From the NCBI GenBank assembly GCA_937918935.1, contig CAKZSI010000032.1, forward strand, positions 1-64,000: DNA of 64,000 bases. Direction: 5' to 3'. How positions within the stretch are numbered: the first letter of the stretch is position 1; the number at the start of each line of letters is the position of its first letter. The stretch is from an uncultured Chloroflexales bacterium (GTDB lineage: Bacteria; Chloroflexota; Chloroflexia; Chloroflexales; Chloroflexaceae). The notes under the pieces were generated by a model, which did no database searches, was not told the DNA's origin, and saw only the letters and a program-made list of their open reading frames with translations. Positions 62,752-64,000 of this stretch are shown here, piece after piece. The translations under genes were made by a program, and so were the position numbers.

Positions 62752-63675
62752 TCACCTCTTGATGCGCGCGGTGGTGATGCGTACCAGCAGATTCACCCCG
62801 AGCACCAGCATCATTAACACGAAGGCAGTGCCCCAGGCGAGCTGGTTTTCGGCGGGGAAGGGCGACTCGATGTATTTGTAGGTCAGAATGGGCAACGCGG
62901 CCAGAGGGGCGAGCATGTTGAAGCTGAGATTGCTGTTGCCCTGGATCGTCAGCAGGAGCGGGGCGGTCTCACCGGCGCCGCGGGCGAAGGCCAGCAGCGC
63001 GCCGGTGACGATGCCCGTCAGGGCCGTGGGCACCACTACCGTGAGGGTACTGTACCACATAGGCGCGCCCATGGCCATGGCCGCCTCGCGCACCGTGTTG
63101 GGCACCAGTTTGAGGATCTCCTCGGTCGTGCGGGTGATGGTTGGCACCATCAAGAAGGTGAGGGCGATGGCGCCGGCAATCCCTGAGTACGTGCCGGTCT
63201 GTCTGACAATCAGGGTAAAGCCGACCACGCCGATGACGATCGAAGGCGCGCCGCTGAGCACGTCGCTACAGAAGCGGATGAAGGTGTTGAACGGCGTGTC
63301 GGGGTACTCGGCCAGAAAGATCCCCGCCAGGATGCCGATCGGCAGGGAGAACAGCAGCGCGGTGATTGTCACCATCAGGGTGCCGACAATGCCGTGCAGC
63401 ACGCCGCCTCGCGCCTGCACCTGCGAGAGGTCGCCTTCTTCCATGCCCTCGATGGGCAACCCGGTAAGCGGGTCAACGCCGGCGGGCACCGGCGGGCGGT
63501 AGGTCTGGGTGAAGAAGTCCCGGTTCAGGGCCGCGCCGCCGACAATAAGCACGTAAGCGATAATCAGCACCAGGGGCACAATCGCGAGCGCCGTTGCCAC
63601 GAGGGTGCATCCGCGCAGGGCTTTGTCAACCCGGCGGCGCCGTGGATATGTCAGCATGTTAGTTTCAAGAGTCAT
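62752..63675 (-). CDS. pstA: Phosphate ABC transporter permease PstA
   Basis: 307 residues from the ATG at 63675, which overlaps the pstC stop (ATGA). Six spans; the EAA-type loop is in LVPNTVREAAMAMGAPMWYSTLTVVVPTALTGIVTGALLAFARGAGETAPLL, the PstA hallmark. GIVGTLMVTITALLFSLPIGILAGIFLAEY is the start of the core. Pairs with PstC to form the phosphate channel. A longer frame adds 12 residues and lacks support. Confidence 0.95.
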   Translation of the reverse strand: MTLETNMLTYPRRRRVDKALRGCTLVATALAIVPLVLIIAYVLIVGGAALNRDFFTQTYRPPVPAGVDPLTGLPIEGMEEGDLSQVQARGGVLHGIVGTLMVTITALLFSLPIGILAGIFLAEYPDTPFNTFIRFCSDVLSGAPSIVIGVVGFTLIVRQTGTYSGIAGAIALTFLMVPTITRTTEEILKLVPNTVREAAMAMGAPMWYSTLTVVVPTALTGIVTGALLAFARGAGETAPLLLTIQGNSNLSFNMLAPLAALPILTYKYIESPFPAENQLAWGTAFVLMMLVLGVNLLVRITTARIKR

Positions 63676-64000
63676 ACCTTTTCTCCCGCTGGTCCTCGCG
63701 CGGTCTGCCATACCAGATAGCGTGCTGCCAGATTCAAGAGGAGCGTAATGCCGAAGAGCGCCAGGGCCAGGGCGATGAGCGAACTTTCGTGGATCAGGCT
63801 CACCGAGTTGGGCAGTTCGCTGGCGATCAGGGCTGCCGCGGTGGTGGCCGGCAAGAAGATCGATGGTTCAATGCGCGTACTGTTGCCAATCAGCATCGTG
63901 GCGGCCATGGTCTCGCCCAATGCGCGCCCCAGGCCGAGCATGATTCCGCCGACGATTCCGGCGCGGGCGTAGGGTACCACCGCACCCCAGATCACTTCCC
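63672..64000 (-). CDS. pstC: Phosphate ABC transporter permease PstC (C-terminal part)
   Basis: Partial: the frame runs off the right end of the window, so only about the last 109 residues are seen. EVIWGAVVPYARAGIVGGIMLGLGRALGETMAATMLIGNS is the EAA-like loop and following span of PstC, and SSLIALALALFGITLLLNLAARYLVW is the last span. Overlaps pstA by 4 nt. pstS and the remaining N-terminal part of pstC lie beyond the window. Confidence 0.93.
   Translation of the reverse strand, partial: EVIWGAVVPYARAGIVGGIMLGLGRALGETMAATMLIGNSTRIEPSIFLPATTAAALIASELPNSVSLIHESSLIALALALFGITLLLNLAARYLVWQTARGPAGEKV

Overview
The window is a 64 kb chromosomal segment of a high-GC bacterium, most likely a Chloroflexota member of the class Chloroflexia. 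That assignment is an inference. It rests on a very large set of multi-pass GT-C glycosyltransferases without LPS core or lipid A genes, a dolichol/phytol-kinase-like protein, an RsbS/RsbT pair, NEW3 protein plus ABC exporter triads, and many short palindromic intergenic repeats. I ran no phylogeny, so rank below phylum is uncertain. No rRNA, convincing tRNA, CRISPR array, prophage or complete insertion sequence was seen.

Left arm (1-17.3 kb, all minus strand): a cell-surface block. Four GT-C membrane glycosyltransferases, one GT4 glycosyltransferase and one methyltransferase sit with two tandem copies of a two-gene module (lectin-like exported protein followed by a secreted beta-propeller protein). 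A hicAB toxin-antitoxin pair (17.6-18.1 kb) is bracketed by two direct copies of the dispersed palindromic repeat. Next come an ABC-2 permease, its ATPase and a NEW3-domain exported protein (18.3-21.6 kb).

Middle (21.6-28.1 kb): a roughly 0.6 kb regulatory gap holds phased direct repeats and a small TA-flanked inverted-repeat element. It precedes a 1248-residue P-loop/HEAT-repeat protein, then an unusual response regulator fused to a RodZ-like helix-turn-helix and a membrane anchor, then a PhaC-like alpha/beta hydrolase facing the other way.

Second glycan block (28.5-47 kb, plus strand): five more GT-C type proteins, two GT4 glycosyltransferases, a methyltransferase, a Wzx-like flippase, an SGNH hydrolase, a small conserved gene pair and an MNT/HEPN toxin-antitoxin pair. 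Four of the GT-C proteins in the window (at 13.1, 32.8, 36.4 and 44.8 kb) form one paralogous family with a WNxWW motif near the N-terminus and a shared C-terminal beta domain. Together these genes suggest assembly and export of lipid-linked surface glycans or protein glycosylation.

Right arm (47-64 kb): housekeeping and stress genes. They are galT, rsbS-rsbT, a dolichol-kinase-like gene, a decayed sugar-ABC permease pseudogene, a CopZ-like chaperone with copper ATPase CopA, a Cys-rich small protein with a leaderless-type promoter, an SDR oxidoreductase, serS, two Nudix hydrolases, an orphan rpsR, gatA, and a phosphate-uptake operon (pstC-pstA-pstB-pstB) that runs off the right edge.

Three dispersed repeat types run through the intergenic DNA. 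One is a GGGGAAACCNGGTTTCCCC palindrome in about twenty copies. Another is an ATTTTGGATT-rich unit of about 80-90 bp. The third is a 133-135 bp MITE-like element. Repeats supply the apparent start and stop codons of the HEAT-repeat gene and the N-terminus of one glycosyltransferase.
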